From the NCBI RefSeq assembly GCF_000021925.1, contig NC_011830.1, forward strand, positions 2,752,501 to 2,816,500: a stretch of DNA of 64,000 bases, read 5' to 3'. Below are positions 8,476 through 17,420 of the stretch, piece after piece. Under the pieces are notes generated by a model. The model was not told the DNA's origin and did no database searches. It saw only the letters and a program-made list of their open reading frames with translations. Positions within the stretch are counted from its first letter, which is position 1. The number at the start of each line of letters is the position of its first letter. The translations under genes and the position numbers were made by a program. The DNA is from Desulfitobacterium hafniense DCB-2 (GTDB lineage Bacteria; Bacillota; Desulfitobacteriia; Desulfitobacteriales; Desulfitobacteriaceae).

Positions 8476-10394
8476 GAATCCTTTTACCGCCTCCTATCGA
8501 AACACCGCCGCCCCCTCAATCCTTCTTTCAGGACTTTATTCTCCTCTTCAAAAATCAATTCCGGGTGTCCTGGAACAAATTCCGTCATCGGCCCAAAAGT
8601 GCCATGCTGCTTTATGCCCTGCTGATCTTTTTCATAGTAGCGTTCATCTCCTCCATGGGTTACCTGGCTTATGGAGCTTTGGGCTCGATTTCCTATGAAG
8701 TGGTGGAAGGATTTCTTTCCCTGCTCTTTTTAGGGGGATTGGTCGGTCAGATATTTTTCGGGATCACCGCCGCTTTTGCCGCCCTGTATATGTCGGAGGA
8801 TCTGGAGCTGCTCTTCATCGCTCCAGTATCCTTGAAAGCCGTCTTTGCGGTCAAATCCCTCAGCGTCATCGCCAGCAACTTCTTGACAGCACTTCTTTTC
8901 GTGTTTCTGCCGGGGCTTTTTTATGGATTGTTCTTTCAGGCCGGTCCTGCCTTTTACATCCTTGTCCTGCTGGTGGGGCTGGGTCTCATGATCATCGGCA
9001 CAGCGATTGCCGAGCTGCTGAATTTAGTCGTGATGCGCATCGTTCCCCCCCATCGCAGCAAAGAAGCCGTAGGCTTCATCGGAGCCTTGGCGGGAATTAT
9101 GATCGCCTTGTTTTTCCAGATTCCCAATCTGATCCTGGGCAGGGAAGAGCAATTTGACATGACCTCCTGGCTTACCGGCAATGAGCAGGTCCTTAACCTG
9201 ATGCATCTTTTTCCCTGGGGATGGGGCTCCCAGGCCTTAGTAGCCGGTATGTCGGGAGACTTCTTAGTGGGGCTGGGCTGGAGCCTGCTCCTGCTCGCCG
9301 TAGGGGTCGGACTCTTTCTCCTGGCCTTTAATCTCCTGGAACAGGGGTTCCGCCGGGGCTTTATCTCCCTGAGCCAGGGTGAAGGGGGCCGCCGGCGCAC
9401 CAAAAGCCGGAAAAGAGCCTTGCCCGACCAAGTTACACCCGGCCAAACATCAGCAAGAACTTCCCGTACGACTCTGCAAGGAAGGGCAGATACCACTCTG
9501 CAGGGAATATTTTCGCTGCTCCATGAAGAACCCGTGGGCCAAACCTCTCCCTTGGCAGGAATGTGGGCTGTTGCCAAAAAGGATTTGCTTTACCTGAAGA
9601 GAGATACCCGGGAGTGGTTTGGCTATCTGACTCCTTTGATCATCATGGCTTTTTTTATCGCCCAATACCTCTTTGTCCGCACACCAGGCTCCGAATCATC
9701 CCTGGTCACCGTCTTTATCATGTACACGATCATGTTCAGCGGCAACATGGCTCTGCTTTCCTTTGGCCGGGAAGGAGAATCCGATTGGCTTTTGAACAGC
9801 GTTCCGCTGGGAGGCTGGCCGGTGGTATTAGGAAAACTGCTGGCGGCAGTCTTACCAACCTTGGTCCTGATGGAAGCTCTCCTGGTGGGAACCGCCCTGG
9901 CCATCGGCTTAAGCACCACGATGATCCTGGCTTTAGCCTTCGGCGCCATCTTTCTATCGCTGGGCTCCAGTGCCATTGGTCTCTTTTATTCCATTAACTA
10001 TTCCCGATTTAACCCGGAAAATCCTCAGCAGCGGATTTCCCCGGGAGCATCCATGTTCATGTATCTGGTGAATATGATCTTTGTCCTCTTGCTGGCCTTG
10101 GGCATTCTCTATGTGTTCCGTCCGGTGGAATTAGTGGCTGTCCTGCAGGCGCTTCCTCCCGTAACCTACGAAGGCGGCTTTTGGTCAGGTGTTCTCTATG
10201 TCCTGTATCTTCTGAGCCGGCCGATCCTCTGGCCAACCTGGGCACGGCTGATTATCGGTATTCCCGTTACGGCCGCTATCTGGGCAGTGATGTTCTTTGG
10301 CTTTATGGCCGCCACTGTAAGACAAAGCCGTAAAGGCTTCCGGGTGGAGATCGTCACCACGAAAAAGAAGCAGAAAACAAGGAAGAAAAAGTAG
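8472..10394 (+). CDS. Large ABC exporter membrane subunit
   Basis: 640 residues starting at GTG in an overlap with the ATPase stop. Two hydrophobic halves, each with about six membrane segments, are joined by a hydrophilic Arg/Lys/Thr-rich linker around residues 295-350. The tail is very basic (KKKQKTRKKK). The size and layout match putative ABC exporter permeases in Firmicutes of unknown substrate. It is followed at 24 bases by a thioredoxin-like gene. Confidence 0.8.
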   Translation: MRILLPPPIETPPPPQSFFQDFILLFKNQFRVSWNKFRHRPKSAMLLYALLIFFIVAFISSMGYLAYGALGSISYEVVEGFLSLLFLGGLVGQIFFGITAAFAALYMSEDLELLFIAPVSLKAVFAVKSLSVIASNFLTALLFVFLPGLFYGLFFQAGPAFYILVLLVGLGLMIIGTAIAELLNLVVMRIVPPHRSKEAVGFIGALAGIMIALFFQIPNLILGREEQFDMTSWLTGNEQVLNLMHLFPWGWGSQALVAGMSGDFLVGLGWSLLLLAVGVGLFLLAFNLLEQGFRRGFISLSQGEGGRRRTKSRKRALPDQVTPGQTSARTSRTTLQGRADTTLQGIFSLLHEEPVGQTSPLAGMWAVAKKDLLYLKRDTREWFGYLTPLIIMAFFIAQYLFVRTPGSESSLVTVFIMYTIMFSGNMALLSFGREGESDWLLNSVPLGGWPVVLGKLLAAVLPTLVLMEALLVGTALAIGLSTTMILALAFGAIFLSLGSSAIGLFYSINYSRFNPENPQQRISPGASMFMYLVNMIFVLLLALGILYVFRPVELVAVLQALPPVTYEGGFWSGVLYVLYLLSRPILWPTWARLIIGIPVTAAIWAVMFFGFMAATVRQSRKGFRVEIVTTKKKQKTRKKK

Positions 10395-10418
10395 AGGTAA
10401 AGTAGAGGTGTTGAGCCC

Positions 10419-10787
10419 ATGTCCATAGAGCCGTTGCTGACCATTCAAAACAATGAACAGCTGAGCCAACTTCTTCAAGAACAAAAAACCTCAATCCTCT
10501 ACTTCAGCAGCCCTGACTGCAATGTCTGCCACGCCCTTTTGCCTAAAGTGTTGAAAGTGGCACAGGTTTACAAGATTCCCGTAGGGCAAATCAACACTCA
10601 GGAATTTAAGGAAGGAGCAGGGCAGCTCCTGGTCTTTACCGTACCGACGCTGCTGGTTATGTGCGAAGGAAGAGAGATTCTCAGAGAGAGTCGGTTCATA
10701 GACCTCCAAAATACAGCCCGGATTCTGGAGTCCGTCACCGAAGAGATGCAGGTACCTTCTAGCATTATAAGCTTATCTAATATATAA
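10419..10787 (+). CDS. Thioredoxin-family protein
   Basis: 122 residues with the thioredoxin core: YFSSPDCNVCHALLPKV carries a C-x-x-C active site near residues 33-36, and the cis-Pro segment is FTVPTLLV. No signal peptide, so it is cytoplasmic. CNVC is not the classical CGPC, so redox potential and partner may differ. It probably shares a transcript with the upstream exporter genes (24-base gap, GAGGTG site). A thiol-redox role is well supported; the partner is unknown. Confidence 0.85.
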   Translation: MSIEPLLTIQNNEQLSQLLQEQKTSILYFSSPDCNVCHALLPKVLKVAQVYKIPVGQINTQEFKEGAGQLLVFTVPTLLVMCEGREILRESRFIDLQNTARILESVTEEMQVPSSIISLSNI

Positions 10788-10894
10788 TGAGGTGTAATAC
10801 TTTAAATCCCGTATGATTTCGGGTGTCTAAAGATGCCTGTAGCGTGAAAAAATAGTAGAGTAGACCTGATAACTAAAGAAATTGAGGTGAAGCC

Positions 10895-11101
10895 ATGATT
10901 ACTTTTGGAATGATTACACCAACCGTAGCCATTATCGTCTTGGTAATTGCGCTGCTTATTTTTGGTCCCGGCAAGCTTCCTGAAGTTGGGAAGGCCATGA
11001 ATAAGGGATTAAAGAATTTTAAACGTGAAATGAACACTGTCGATGCGGAAATTGTCAGCGAAGAAAAGAACACCGATCCCAAGGAAAAGACAGAAGAGTA
11101 A
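10895..11101 (+). CDS. tatA: Sec-independent protein translocase TatA/E
   Basis: 68 residues: one N-terminal membrane helix, the hinge FGPGKLPEVGKAM, then an amphipathic helix and an acidic/basic tail. This is the complete TatA pattern. GAGGTGAAGCC precedes the ATG. TatA forms the transport pore for folded Tat substrates, and a Tat-signal molybdoenzyme gene lies 2.1 kb downstream. No tatC is visible in this window. A strong terminator follows. Confidence 0.93.
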   Translation: MITFGMITPTVAIIVLVIALLIFGPGKLPEVGKAMNKGLKNFKREMNTVDAEIVSEEKNTDPKEKTEE

Positions 11102-11116
11102 AAGATAGAAGGATAA

Positions 11117-11170
11117 AAGAGACGTTTTGACTCCTCCAGGGGACAGCCAAAACGTCTCTTCTTATGTTTC
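11117..11170 (+). terminator. Rho-independent terminator after tatA
   Basis: A perfect 13-bp stem (AAGAGACGTTTTG with CAAAACGTCTCTT) has a loop of 18 bases and a moderately T-rich tail. Confidence 0.75.
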
Positions 11171-11304
11171 CTATTTTCTTGCCGACCGGCCTCAAATAAT
11201 AGTTGAGAACTATCGTCTTGCTCGTTTGGTTTTTACTTATGAATAACCCCGGCTGGATACATAATAAAAAGATAAAAATAGATCACTTGTTAGGAGGTAA
11301 CAGC

Positions 11305-12132
11305 ATGGGCAACAAACTCGTGGAACTAGTCTCAGCATTGACCACCTCTTCTGAAGAAGTGCTTCCCGATATCCTTATTCTTGAATTCCGAATCGTAACA
11401 GCCTGTCTTGTCGGGATACCCGAAGAGGAAGGATCTCAATGGGTTCTTGTGGATACAGGCCTGGAAAACTCCAGCCAATTCATTCTGGAATCCGTTCATT
11501 CCCGTTTCGGAAAAAACAGCCGTCCTCAGGCCATTATTTTAACCCATGGACATTTCGATCACGTGGGTTCTGTAAAAGAATTGGCAGAATACTGGGATGT
11601 TCCCGTCTACGCCCATACTCTGGAACTTCCTTATCTTACCGGCAAAAAGGATTACCCTTTAGCTGATCCAGGAGTAGGAGGAGGATTGGTGTCCGGGATA
11701 TCCACCACCTTTCCCCATACCCGAATTGACTTAGGCTACCGCATCTTTCCTTTGCCTGATCATGGCGAGGTCCCAGGTATGCCGGGTTGGCAATGGGTTC
11801 ATACCCCAGGCCATACCGACGGACATATCTCCCTGTTCCGGGAAAAAGATCGGGTTCTTCTCGCCGCCGATGCCTTTACGACAACGAAGCAGGAATCCCT
11901 GTGGTCCGTAATGACTCAAGAGGAGCAGATGGGCGGACCGCCAAAGTATTTTACGACAGATTGGGTGGAAGCCGAAAAATCTGTAAAGCGATTGGAAGAA
12001 TTGAAGCCCTCCCTGGTCATCCCCAGTCATGGCAAACCCATGGCAGGGGATGAATTAAGCCATCACTTAGTCTATCTTGCTCAGCATTTCCAAGAAATCG
12101 CTGTGCCGGAACAAGGAAGGTTTGTAGAGTAA
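11305..12132 (+). CDS. Metallo-beta-lactamase-fold hydrolase
   Basis: 275 residues carrying the metal-binding signature THGHFDHVG, a later HTPGHTDGHIS segment, the bridging Asp in LLAADAF and a final His in IPSHGKP. The fold is that of glyoxalase II-like and related hydrolases; the substrate cannot be read from sequence. ATG 11305 has TAGGAGG 8 bases upstream, whereas a longer frame from 11203 has no ribosome site and would add an implausible hydrophobic N terminus. Monocistronic. Confidence 0.88.
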   Translation: MGNKLVELVSALTTSSEEVLPDILILEFRIVTACLVGIPEEEGSQWVLVDTGLENSSQFILESVHSRFGKNSRPQAIILTHGHFDHVGSVKELAEYWDVPVYAHTLELPYLTGKKDYPLADPGVGGGLVSGISTTFPHTRIDLGYRIFPLPDHGEVPGMPGWQWVHTPGHTDGHISLFREKDRVLLAADAFTTTKQESLWSVMTQEEQMGGPPKYFTTDWVEAEKSVKRLEELKPSLVIPSHGKPMAGDELSHHLVYLAQHFQEIAVPEQGRFVE

Positions 12133-12238
12133 AAAGAATACACCATATAAAGGCATGAGATCAGCAGGAAATACACCTTCAAAATAGAATAGTTAGACAA
12201 ATCAGTTAATTGGGGAGATGTGAAGGTGGGGGGTAATC

Positions 12239-12844
12239 ATGAAAGAAAGCCAAAAGAAATACCGGGATGCCCTGGAGCATGCCAAGCAAGAATTTGCCAA
12301 GCGCAGTTTTGCCAAGATTCTGGAGCTGTCCGGAGCTGCTCCTTATGACGAATCCAGTCTGGTCCTCTTCTATGGGGGTGAACATTACCGGGTCTGGTAC
12401 CCCGAAGGGGAAATCAGCCCCTGTGAGGACATCACTGATCAGATTCTGATCCTTCAGTATCTGACAGAAGTATGCGGAGTCCAGCCTACCGGACGTTGGA
12501 TATCCTTCCGAGAGCTGCCGGGCGGAAACAACCACTATGGAGCCTTTAAGCTGGAAGCTATGGATCCGATAGCCGAGCACTTCGGCAACTCACCGGAGAA
12601 ATTCGAGTCCATATGCCAGATGCTCAAAGGCAAAAAACTGGCAATGGGAGACATAGCCTATGCCATAGAGGTTCTGCCCAAACTTGAGCTGGCCTTGATT
12701 CTGTGGCTGGCCGACGACGAATGGCCGGCCAAGGCCAATCTGCTTTATGACGCCACAGCCAGCATGCATCTGAATACGGAAGGGCTGGAAGTTATGGCCA
12801 TCAATCTGGTGGAGAAGATGATTGCCAAGGCTGCCAGCCTCTAG
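12239..12844 (+). CDS. DUF3786 domain protein
   Basis: A 201-residue cytoplasmic protein resembling the DUF3786 family found in anaerobes (GGEHYRVWYPEG, then LQYLTEVCGVQPTGRWISFRELPGG, and a C-terminal LALILWLADDEWPA segment). The family has no assigned function and is often near corrinoid or Fe-S enzymes. Here it stands alone between a hydrolase and the dmsABC-like operon. A GGTGGGGGG tract precedes the ATG. It is followed by an unusually perfect hairpin. Confidence 0.75.
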   Translation: MKESQKKYRDALEHAKQEFAKRSFAKILELSGAAPYDESSLVLFYGGEHYRVWYPEGEISPCEDITDQILILQYLTEVCGVQPTGRWISFRELPGGNNHYGAFKLEAMDPIAEHFGNSPEKFESICQMLKGKKLAMGDIAYAIEVLPKLELALILWLADDEWPAKANLLYDATASMHLNTEGLEVMAINLVEKMIAKAASL

Positions 12845-12852
12845 ATAAAAGA

Positions 12853-12902
12853 CCTGAAGGGTGCCGCGGGCTGCTAAGAAGCAGCCCGCGGCACCCTTCA
12901 GG
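12853..12902 (+). terminator. 23-bp perfect GC-rich hairpin without T tract
   Basis: Bases 12853-12875 pair perfectly with 12880-12902 around a four-base loop AAGA. The stem is very GC-rich. No T run follows on either strand, so it is not a textbook intrinsic terminator. It may still block transcription or protect the 3' end of the DUF3786 mRNA. Confidence 0.6.
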
Positions 12903-13201
12903 CTTGCACGGAGAGATATCAGAAAAAATAATATTTTATTAATATTTAGCAATAAACTGTTAATATCTATGTGATAATATACACAATATAGTAACGAATA
13001 ATCTACTATAGGGCTGAGAGGCGGAAAGGAGGTTAAAGGCAAGCATTAGTGGAGAGATAAAAGCAAAAGGATTCACAAGTACAAGCAAAACGGAGGCTAC
13101 AGAAGAGAATCTTCCCCAGCGAAAGGGGGCTCAGGGAAGCGCGGATGGATAACATCAGACTCAGAAACTAAAAAATTTAAGGGCGAAGCGGAGGTAGGAA
13201 A
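12903..13201 (+). promoter_or_regulatory. Long leader upstream of the dmsABC-like operon
   Basis: About 300 bases without a credible gene. The first half is very AT-rich and contains several -10-like elements and the imperfect Crp-like palindrome TGTGA-N6-ACACA near 12972. The second half is purine-rich with potential hairpins such as CTTCCCC with GGGG or GGGAAG near 13110-13140. It ends in GGAGGTAGGAAA before the ATG. A structured 5' leader is likely, but I could not match it firmly to a known riboswitch class. Confidence 0.4.
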
Positions 13202-15586
13202 ATGGTAAATAAAGATTTCAAGGTCAGTCGCCGCTCCTTTTTGAAATGGAGCGCAGCTGTTGCCGGCTCATCGACACTGGTGGGATGCATGCCCCTAACT
13301 TCGGGAGCAGGAGCTGAACCGGCAGTTGCTCAAGCCGGAAACCGTCATCTTGATGCGGAAATAAAGCCTTCGATATGTTGGCATAATTGCGGCGGGCGCT
13401 GTCAGATTAAAGCCCAGGTGAAGGACGGTGTTGTCCTGAGTTTTGTGACGGACAATGAGGGACCGGATACTCCGGATAATCTTCAGGCCAGGGCTTGTTT
13501 GAAAGGGAGATCCCAGCGTCAGCGCCTCTATCATCCGGATCGGCTGAAATACCCCATGAAACGAGTGGGGGAGCGGGGAGCCGGGCAATGGGAGAAGATC
13601 TCCTGGGAAGAGGCTCTGGATACCACAGCTTCTGAGTTAAAACGTATTATCAATCAATATGGCAATGAATCGGTATATTTTATTTATGCTTCAGGGGTAG
13701 GTGGGGCATTTAACCAAAGCTATGTAGGGGGAGCATCTGCGAGACTTCTTAATGCACTGGGAGGATATCTGAGCTTTTATGGCAACTACAGCCAGGCCAA
13801 TTATATGTATGCCATTCCTTATATGTTTGGAGCCGGTTATGGAGGAAGCTCACCCACCAGTTTTTCAGATGCCCAGCTGATCGTGATGTTCGGCGATAAT
13901 CCCGCCAGCACAAGAGTGGGTGGTCTTAATTCAACATACTATCTCAAATTAGCGAAAGAAAACGGAACCAAAGTTATTGTCATCGATCCCCGTCACAGTG
14001 ATACGGTAGGCACCTTTGCCGACCAGTGGATTCCTATTCGTCCGACCACTGATGCGGCACTTGTGGCAGGCCTTGCTTATGTCATACTGACAGAGGAGCT
14101 TCATGATCAAGCCTTTCTGGACAAGTATTGTATAGGTTTTGATGAAGAGCACATGCCTGAGGGAGTTCCGGCAGGAAATTCCTATAAGAGCTACTTGCTG
14201 GGAGTCAGCGATGGACAGCCGAAAACTCCGCAATGGGCATCGGAAATCACAGGTGTTCCTGTAGAAACGATTATACAATTGGCCAGAGAGATTGCCGGTG
14301 CCAAGCCCTGCTTTATTCTGCAGGGACGGGGCATGCAGCGCCATGCCAACGGAGAATTCCAGGCTCTTTCTGTTCCTCTTTTAGCCCTGATGACAGGGAA
14401 TATGGGCAAACTCGGCGCTAATCCCGGTATGTATGAAGGCTTTACTTCCGTAAAAATGGGGGCATACCCTGCAGGAACAAATCCAATACAAACCAAAGTA
14501 TCCTTCTTTATGTTTACCGATGCCATTGAAAAAGGAGGCAACCACACCAAAGAAAATGGTGGCCTGCAAGGTGCGGACCGGTTGCAGCATGGCATCAAGT
14601 TTATCTGGAATTATGGCGGCAATGCCTTGATCAATCAGCATTCCGATACCGGACGGACCACCGAGTTATTGAAAGATACATCGAAATGCGAATTTATCCT
14701 GGGCATTGAGAATTTTATGACCCCCAGTATGGAGTATGCCGATATCATCCTCCCCGATATCACACAATTTGAGCAGGAGGATATCGTCACCCGGGCTTTG
14801 GGACAAGGGCTTGCCCTGTATGGGCAAAAATTGGTGGACCCTTTGTATGAGTGCAAGGGTGTTTATGAAATCTGCACAGAACTGGCCAAACGCCTGGGCG
14901 TCCTTGATAAATTTGATGAAGGAAAAAGCCAGGAGCAATATTTGCGCGAATGTGTCGCTGTGGCTCAGGCGGCTCATCCCGACTTCCCGTCTTTCGAAGC
15001 ATTCCGGGAAAAGGGCATTTATAAGACGAAACCTAAGAAAGTTATTGCTTATCAAGCCTTTGTGGAGGATCCGGAAAAGAACCCGCTGCAAACTCCCTCC
15101 GGAAAGGTGGAGATTTTCTCCAAAACTCTCTACGATATGAATAATCCGGAGAGAATACCGGCTGTTCCTAAATATGTAGCTGTTGCAGAAGGTCCGAAAG
15201 GCGCTCTGAAAGAAAAATATCCCCTGCAATGCATCGGCCATCACAGCAAACGCCGTGTCCATTCCACCTTTGATAATCTGCCCTGGATGGAGGAAGCGGA
15301 GCCTCAGAAGCTATGGCTCAACCCTCAGGACGCCGCGGCGAGAGGAATTGAAGATGACGATACGGTCAAGATCTTTAACGATCGAGGGACGGTAAAAGTC
15401 AAAGTGAAGGTTACTCCCCGTCTCATCCCAGGGGTATGCTCTCTTCCTCAAGGAGCTTGGTATACCCCTGATGCTCAGGGCGTGGATACCAGAGGATGTA
15501 TCAACACCTTGACCACTTGGGAGCCCACCGCTCTGGCCTGGGGCAATCCTCAGCATACGAATTTAGTCCAAGTAGAGAAAGCGTAG
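13202..15586 (+). CDS. dmsA: Molybdopterin oxidoreductase, DmsA-like catalytic subunit (Tat-exported)
   Basis: 794 residues. The N terminus has the Tat signal SRRSFLKW followed by a hydrophobic stretch. The [4Fe-4S] site is CWHNCGGRC plus a Cys in ARACLKG. A Ser in YGNYSQANY (about residue 197) matches the molybdenum-ligand serine of the DMSO reductase type. The C-terminal molybdopterin-dinucleotide-binding domain is present (residues about 670-790). It would reduce an S- or N-oxide or a related electron acceptor outside the membrane. Genes for an Fe-S subunit and membrane anchor follow. No dedicated TorD/DmsD chaperone is seen nearby. Desulfitobacteria carry many paralogues, so the substrate is uncertain. 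Confidence 0.88.
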   Translation: MVNKDFKVSRRSFLKWSAAVAGSSTLVGCMPLTSGAGAEPAVAQAGNRHLDAEIKPSICWHNCGGRCQIKAQVKDGVVLSFVTDNEGPDTPDNLQARACLKGRSQRQRLYHPDRLKYPMKRVGERGAGQWEKISWEEALDTTASELKRIINQYGNESVYFIYASGVGGAFNQSYVGGASARLLNALGGYLSFYGNYSQANYMYAIPYMFGAGYGGSSPTSFSDAQLIVMFGDNPASTRVGGLNSTYYLKLAKENGTKVIVIDPRHSDTVGTFADQWIPIRPTTDAALVAGLAYVILTEELHDQAFLDKYCIGFDEEHMPEGVPAGNSYKSYLLGVSDGQPKTPQWASEITGVPVETIIQLAREIAGAKPCFILQGRGMQRHANGEFQALSVPLLALMTGNMGKLGANPGMYEGFTSVKMGAYPAGTNPIQTKVSFFMFTDAIEKGGNHTKENGGLQGADRLQHGIKFIWNYGGNALINQHSDTGRTTELLKDTSKCEFILGIENFMTPSMEYADIILPDITQFEQEDIVTRALGQGLALYGQKLVDPLYECKGVYEICTELAKRLGVLDKFDEGKSQEQYLRECVAVAQAAHPDFPSFEAFREKGIYKTKPKKVIAYQAFVEDPEKNPLQTPSGKVEIFSKTLYDMNNPERIPAVPKYVAVAEGPKGALKEKYPLQCIGHHSKRRVHSTFDNLPWMEEAEPQKLWLNPQDAAARGIEDDDTVKIFNDRGTVKVKVKVTPRLIPGVCSLPQGAWYTPDAQGVDTRGCINTLTTWEPTALAWGNPQHTNLVQVEKA

Positions 15587-15598
15587 GAGGTGATGGGG

Positions 15599-16171
15599 AT
15601 GGCAAATCAATACGGTTTTTATGTAGATCAGCACAATTGCATTGGCTGTTTTACCTGTCAGATTGCCTGTAAGGATAAAAATGATTTGGCAGACGGCTTG
15701 CGCTGGAGAAAGGTTCATGAATTTACCGGCGGCTCCTGCATCGAAGAAAACGGCGTATTCAAAAGCAATGTCTTTGCTTACTGGCTCTCTCTGGGCTGCA
15801 ATCATTGTGAACATCCTAAATGTGCGGAGAATTGTCCCACCGGCGCCATGTACAAACGGGAGGAAGATGGTATCGTCTTGGTGGATCAGGATAAGTGCAT
15901 AGGCTGCGGTTACTGTACCTGGTCCTGCCCTTATGAAGTGCCCCAGGTTGCCGGAAAGACAGCATCCAAATGCAACTTCTGCATTGATCTGCAAAAGGAA
16001 GGAAAAAATCCGGCCTGTGTCGATGCTTGCATTATGCGGGTATTGAAATTCGGCCCCCTTGATGAACTGCGAGCTGAATATGGAGAAATTGCTCAGGTCA
16101 AAGGGTTGCCCAGTGCCGATATCACCAAACCTTCCTTGGTTATTACGCCCCATAAGGCTGCAATAAAGTAG
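15599..16171 (+). CDS. dmsB: DmsB-like four-cluster ferredoxin subunit
   Basis: About 190 residues with the four-cluster pattern of DmsB/NrfC-type subunits: CIGCFTCQIAC, then CNHCEHPKCAENCP, then CIGCGYCTWSCP, and CNFCIDLQKEGKNPACVDAC. It passes electrons between the membrane anchor and the molybdenum subunit. I prefer ATG 15599, 8 bases after AGGAGG; GTG 15590 and ATG 15593 overlap that ribosome site. It follows dmsA after 12 bases. Confidence 0.88.
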   Translation: MANQYGFYVDQHNCIGCFTCQIACKDKNDLADGLRWRKVHEFTGGSCIEENGVFKSNVFAYWLSLGCNHCEHPKCAENCPTGAMYKREEDGIVLVDQDKCIGCGYCTWSCPYEVPQVAGKTASKCNFCIDLQKEGKNPACVDACIMRVLKFGPLDELRAEYGEIAQVKGLPSADITKPSLVITPHKAAIK

Positions 16172-16187
16172 AAGGGAGAGCTTCACC

Positions 16188-17015
16188 ATGAAAGAAATGC
16201 CATTGATCATCTTTACCCTGAGTATGCAAGCGGCTGTGGGAGCAGTCCTGTGGGCAATATTTCTCCGGCTTCGGGACAAAGAAGCCTCCGCTTATCAGAC
16301 CAATACCTTATGTGCATTAATCCTGAGTGCAGTGGGCATCATCGCTTCGCTGCTTCACTTAGGGAAACCTTTCTTAGCCCTGACCAGTATGTCCAATTTC
16401 ATGGGGTCCTGGCTGAGCAGGGAGATTTTCTTCAGCGGCGGCTTCTTTGTACTGCTGGCGGTCTTTTGGTGGCTGGAACGGTCCCATAAAGCCCATTCCC
16501 TTAAAGAAACAGCCGGGTATTTAGCCTGCTTATCAGGTTTGGCCGCCGTATTCGCCATGGCTAAACTTTATATGGAGACGATCATCCCGGCCTGGCAAAG
16601 TGCCAACACCTTGGTTGATTTTTATGCTACCACCCTGGTTCTGGGGGCCATCGTCTTCTATGTGTCCAGCGGACAAAAAGGCAGGGAAAAGCTCCCCAGG
16701 CTTGAGCTTTTCGTTCTCGGCATCGTCCTGGTGCAAATCGCTTTTCTTCCCAACTATGTTGCCGGCTTAGGGGCAATGGCAGGGGCCGGCCAGGAAAGTG
16801 CCGCCTTGCTGGCCGGTGGTTACAGCGCTGCCGTTTTCCTGCGTTGGCTGCTGATGTTGGGCGGGGTTTTCCTTTTCCTTATTTCACGCACAGGAAAATT
16901 CATCAATCAAAAGGGCTTTTTATATACAGCGGTGGGGATCTTAATCGTCGGAGAAATTATGGGGAGGTATCTTTTCTATACCTCCGGCATTCCCATTGGC
17001 TTAGGCATACTCTAA
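16188..17015 (+). CDS. dmsC: DmsC-like membrane anchor subunit
   Basis: 275 residues with eight predicted membrane segments, matching the DmsC anchor family (HLGKPFLALTSMSNFMGSWLSREI early on is characteristic). It would oxidise menaquinol and pass electrons to the DmsB-like subunit. AGAAGGGAG precedes the ATG. It is the last gene of the operon; a perfect hairpin terminator follows. Confidence 0.87.
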   Translation: MKEMPLIIFTLSMQAAVGAVLWAIFLRLRDKEASAYQTNTLCALILSAVGIIASLLHLGKPFLALTSMSNFMGSWLSREIFFSGGFFVLLAVFWWLERSHKAHSLKETAGYLACLSGLAAVFAMAKLYMETIIPAWQSANTLVDFYATTLVLGAIVFYVSSGQKGREKLPRLELFVLGIVLVQIAFLPNYVAGLGAMAGAGQESAALLAGGYSAAVFLRWLLMLGGVFLFLISRTGKFINQKGFLYTAVGILIVGEIMGRYLFYTSGIPIGLGIL

Positions 17016-17037
17016 ACATCCGGATTGATTAAAATAC

Positions 17038-17076
17038 AAAGGCTTAGAAATGATTGTTCATTTCTAAGCCTTTGTC
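17038..17076 (+). terminator. Bidirectional hairpin between dmsC and ferredoxin
   Basis: A perfect 15-bp stem, AAAGGCTTAGAAATG with CATTTCTAAGCCTTT, has a six-base loop. It lies between two convergent genes and can serve both. Confidence 0.75.
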
Positions 17077-17095
17077 ATGTGGAATCCTTCTTATT

Positions 17096-17281
17096 TTATT
17101 CCAAAATGATGACATTAACAGGACACATATCGGCAGCTTCCTTGGCACTCTCTTCCAGTTCCGCTGGAACAGGATTAACATAAGCCTCAGCCAGTCCGTC
17201 ATCATTCATCCGAAAGATCTCCGGGCATACAGCTTCGCAGGAGCCACAACCAATGCAGTCAGATTCTACAGTTGCATACAT
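17096..17281 (-). CDS. Single [4Fe-4S] ferredoxin
   Basis: 61 residues with CIGCGSCEAVCP and a distal CPV, the four-ligand layout of a monocluster ferredoxin; the middle is acidic. GGGAGGGGAATT precedes the ATG. It is a soluble low-potential electron carrier. It is convergent to dmsABC and divergent from the corrinoid methyltransferase operon, whose activating enzyme needs a low-potential donor; a link is plausible but not shown. Confidence 0.9.
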   Translation of the reverse strand: MYATVESDCIGCGSCEAVCPEIFRMNDDGLAEAYVNPVPAELEESAKEAADMCPVNVIILE

Positions 17282-17420
17282 GATAATTCCCCTCCCTTTC
17301 TATGTACTTGCCTACATTGTAACAGAATAGTGCAGAATTTGGCAGTATTTTTTTCTTGAAGAATTTTGTCGTTTTGAAGGATATTAATTGTCTTTACAAT
17401 TGCGAAGATTTGGTTTACTC

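Noticed and set aside
8954..9577. 207-codon minus-strand frame opposite the ABC exporter permease
   Set aside because: Low-complexity Arg/Pro/Ser-rich translation without family features, opposite a well-supported gene.
12965..12985. Crp site TGTGA-N6-ACACA before dmsA
   Set aside because: Imperfect, in a very AT-rich stretch, with no known cAMP-type Crp in such organisms; too weak to list as a site.
12903..13201. Moco riboswitch upstream of dmsA
   Set aside because: Hairpins are present but I could not align the conserved Moco core; kept only as an unassigned leader.
14666..15262. 198-codon minus-strand frame opposite dmsA
   Set aside because: Shadow of a clear molybdoenzyme gene; no ribosome site or recognised motif.
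17096..17281. Ferredoxin as part of the dmsABC operon
   Set aside because: It is on the opposite strand with a shared bidirectional hairpin, so it is convergent and not co-transcribed.
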